Shown here in pieces: positions 56,579 to 57,838 of a stretch of DNA of 57,838 nucleotides. The stretch spans positions 1 through 57,838 of the forward strand of contig URKG01000012.1 of the NCBI GenBank assembly GCA_900548265.1. Direction: 5' to 3'. The first letter of the stretch is position 1. Each line of letters opens with the position of its first letter. This DNA comes from an uncultured Collinsella sp. GTDB taxonomy: Bacteria > Actinomycetota > Coriobacteriia > Coriobacteriales > Coriobacteriaceae. The notes beneath the pieces are model-generated. The model was not told the DNA's origin and made no database searches. It saw only the letters and a list, made by a program, of their open reading frames with translations. The position numbers were made by a program, and so were the translations under genes.

Positions 56579-56605
56579 CGGGCGCGAACCGAAGTCCGCG
56601 CCCGT
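56579..56605 (-). terminator. galU terminator
   Basis: ACGGGCGCG (56579-56587) pairs with CGCGCCCGT (56597-56605); the A-run at 56573-56579 gives a T-run on the transcript. It lies 21 bp past the galU stop. Confidence 0.88.
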
Positions 56606-56625
56606 AAATGTCGATGCCCGAAGGC

Positions 56626-57534
56626 TTACTTGCGCATCAATCCGCCGCGCTCGTCGATGGCGTCCCAGAAGGCATCGGCAAAGCGGGGATCGCTTGCAGC
56701 CATGAGGGCGTTGGTGGCCATCCAGCCAGAGGGAGTGCCGGTGTCGTAGCCCGACAGCGGGTCGATGACGACGGCATACATGGCCTCACGGTCGAGCGAA
56801 CGGGCCATGGCGTCGGTGAGCTGGATCTCGCCGCCCTTGCCGGCCTGCTGATCTGCCAGCAGGTCCATGACCAGCGGGCTCAGCAGGTAGCGACCGACGA
56901 TGTACAGGTTGGACGGAGCCGCCTCGGGAGCGGGCTTCTCGACCAGACCGCCGATACGCCAGACAGCGCCCGGCTCTGCATCGGCAACGTCCTCGGCACC
57001 CTCGAGCGAACCGACGCGCTCACCGGCGATAACGCCGTAGCGGCTGACTTCCTCGGGCGAGCAAGCAGCGACGGCGATAACCGAAGCGCCACCGTGCTCC
57101 TTGGAAACGGCGAGCATCTTGTCGCAGATGTCGCGGTTAGGCACAACGTAGTCGCCCAGAAGAACCAGGAAGTTCTCCCCTGCCACAGCGTCGGCAGCAG
57201 AGCGAATAGCATGGCCGAGGCCCTTGGGCTCGTACTGATAGCGGAAGTCGACCGGCATACCGCCAGCGTGGGCGACGGCATCGGCATAGGCATTCTTGCC
57301 GCGCTCGCGCAGCAGGTTCTCGAGCGAGCGATCGGGCTGGAAGTAGTTCAGTAGCTCGGGCTTGCCGGGAGAGGTAACGATGATGGCGTCGTCGACCTCC
57401 TCGGGCTCGAGTGCCTCCTCGACGACGTACTGAATGACGGGCTTGTCGAGCACCGGCAGCATCTCTTTGGGCGTGCACTTGGTGCCAGGCAGAAAACGCG
57501 TGCCAAGACCGGCGGCGGGGATGATTGCCTTCAT
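56626..57534 (-). CDS. galU: UTP--glucose-1-phosphate uridylyltransferase
   Basis: 302 residues from the ATG at 57534; a TTG at 57543 with AAAGGA upstream is an alternative start. The nucleotidyltransferase loop is IIPAAGLGTRFLPGTKCTPK, with EMLPVLDKPVIQYVVEEAL, FRYQYEPKGLGHAI, FLVLLGDYVVP and VEKP. PLSGYDTGTPSGW near the end is typical of GalU. It makes UDP-glucose for cell-envelope polysaccharides, glycolipids and galactose metabolism. It appears monocistronic. Confidence 0.93.
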   Translation of the reverse strand: MKAIIPAAGLGTRFLPGTKCTPKEMLPVLDKPVIQYVVEEALEPEEVDDAIIVTSPGKPELLNYFQPDRSLENLLRERGKNAYADAVAHAGGMPVDFRYQYEPKGLGHAIRSAADAVAGENFLVLLGDYVVPNRDICDKMLAVSKEHGGASVIAVAACSPEEVSRYGVIAGERVGSLEGAEDVADAEPGAVWRIGGLVEKPAPEAAPSNLYIVGRYLLSPLVMDLLADQQAGKGGEIQLTDAMARSLDREAMYAVVIDPLSGYDTGTPSGWMATNALMAASDPRFADAFWDAIDERGGLMRK

Positions 57535-57838
57535 GTTATTCAAGGATCCTTTCGCAGGCGCAGAATGCGCCCTATGTGTGCGGCACGGCGGCCGCAGACC
57601 AAATTGCGATACCGAAGTATCTTACCGCCGGAGACATACGTCGCCGTAAGGCAAACGCAATTCTTCAGCAGGCCAACGCAAATTATTGCTCGAATGGTGC
57701 AATTTTATCGCCCAACGGTAGCGACCCCAAAGCGTCGCAAACGACAGCAATTTGCATACCGAGCCAGCAAAATAGAGGGGCCAAAATCAGAACCACCCTT
57801 AAAAAGGGTGGTTTGCTCTTAGGGTATAACCCACGGGC
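57535..57838. other. Gene-free right edge
   Basis: Contains a small GGCGCA/TGCGCC hairpin at about 57557-57572, an AT-richer stretch with several GCAA/TTGC copies (57650-57760) that probably holds the galU promoter, and a stem AACCACCC/GGGTGGTT (57791-57798 and 57806-57813) resembling a terminator for a gene beyond the edge. No coding region is supported. Confidence 0.5.
57791..57813. terminator. Terminator-like hairpin at right edge
   Basis: An 8-bp perfect stem with a 7-nt A-rich loop; the plus strand continues TGCTCTTA. It probably ends a transcript whose gene is outside the window. Confidence 0.55.

Overview
The window looks like chromosomal DNA of a Coriobacteriia member (Actinomycetota), most likely Collinsella or a close relative. 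This is inference from gene content and gene order, not a database match. Supporting signs are high GC, a FabK-type fatty-acid operon with fused accDA, a selenium-type xanthine dehydrogenase/ygfK/ssnA cluster, and an rpoBC-rpsL-rpsG-fusA-rpsJ block. No rRNA, tRNA or CRISPR array was seen.

Layout. Positions 1-3232 are an accessory corner: the end of an IS3-like transposase, an orphan AAA ATPase behind a striking double palindrome, and an orphan AbiEi-like protein. Positions 3276-3723 hold a 62-bp-period array of inverted repeats. Positions 3845-13219 (minus strand) form a purine-catabolism cluster: xanthine permease, SsnA, YgfK, a polyferredoxin and a selenium-dependent-type molybdenum hydroxylase, with a divergent YheO-like regulator at 13572. 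Then come ridA, a U32 peptidase/RNA hydroxylase-like gene and an RluA-family synthase, followed by a second inverted-repeat array with an exact 80-bp period (18333-18629). A fructose-type PTS EIIBC and a Gfo/Idh-DeoR pair follow.

Positions 22626-28414 (minus) carry ribosomal genes rplC to rplX. The run lacks rpsJ at its head and stops before rplE. Positions 28864-32049 carry a phosphatase, a cation-efflux protein and a lone PTS EIIC. Positions 32090-41266 (minus) are a complete type II fatty-acid initiation/elongation operon (fabH-acpP-fabK-fabD-fabG-fabF-accB-fabZ-accC-accDA), with the biotin ligase birA divergent from it. Positions 42336-45749 hold rpsL-rpsG-fusA-rpsJ. A sigma/anti-sigma pair (46432-47977) sits between rpsL and rpoBC (48362-56338), and galU lies near the right edge.

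Most notable observations: (1) three copies of a large hairpin element with a conserved 67-nt core and outer arms that differ between copies yet stay self-complementary; (2) an RNA polymerase beta-prime subunit with a C-terminal domain resembling the alpha-subunit C-terminal domain, retaining most of its DNA-contact residues; (3) a rebuilt fork-loop-2 segment in RpoB; (4) two regular non-CRISPR inverted-repeat arrays, both between convergent genes; (5) a sigma/anti-sigma module with 35-bp terminal inverted repeats between two direct copies of the large hairpin; (6) several short hairpins carrying a GGGACAG box, mostly close to gene 3' ends.
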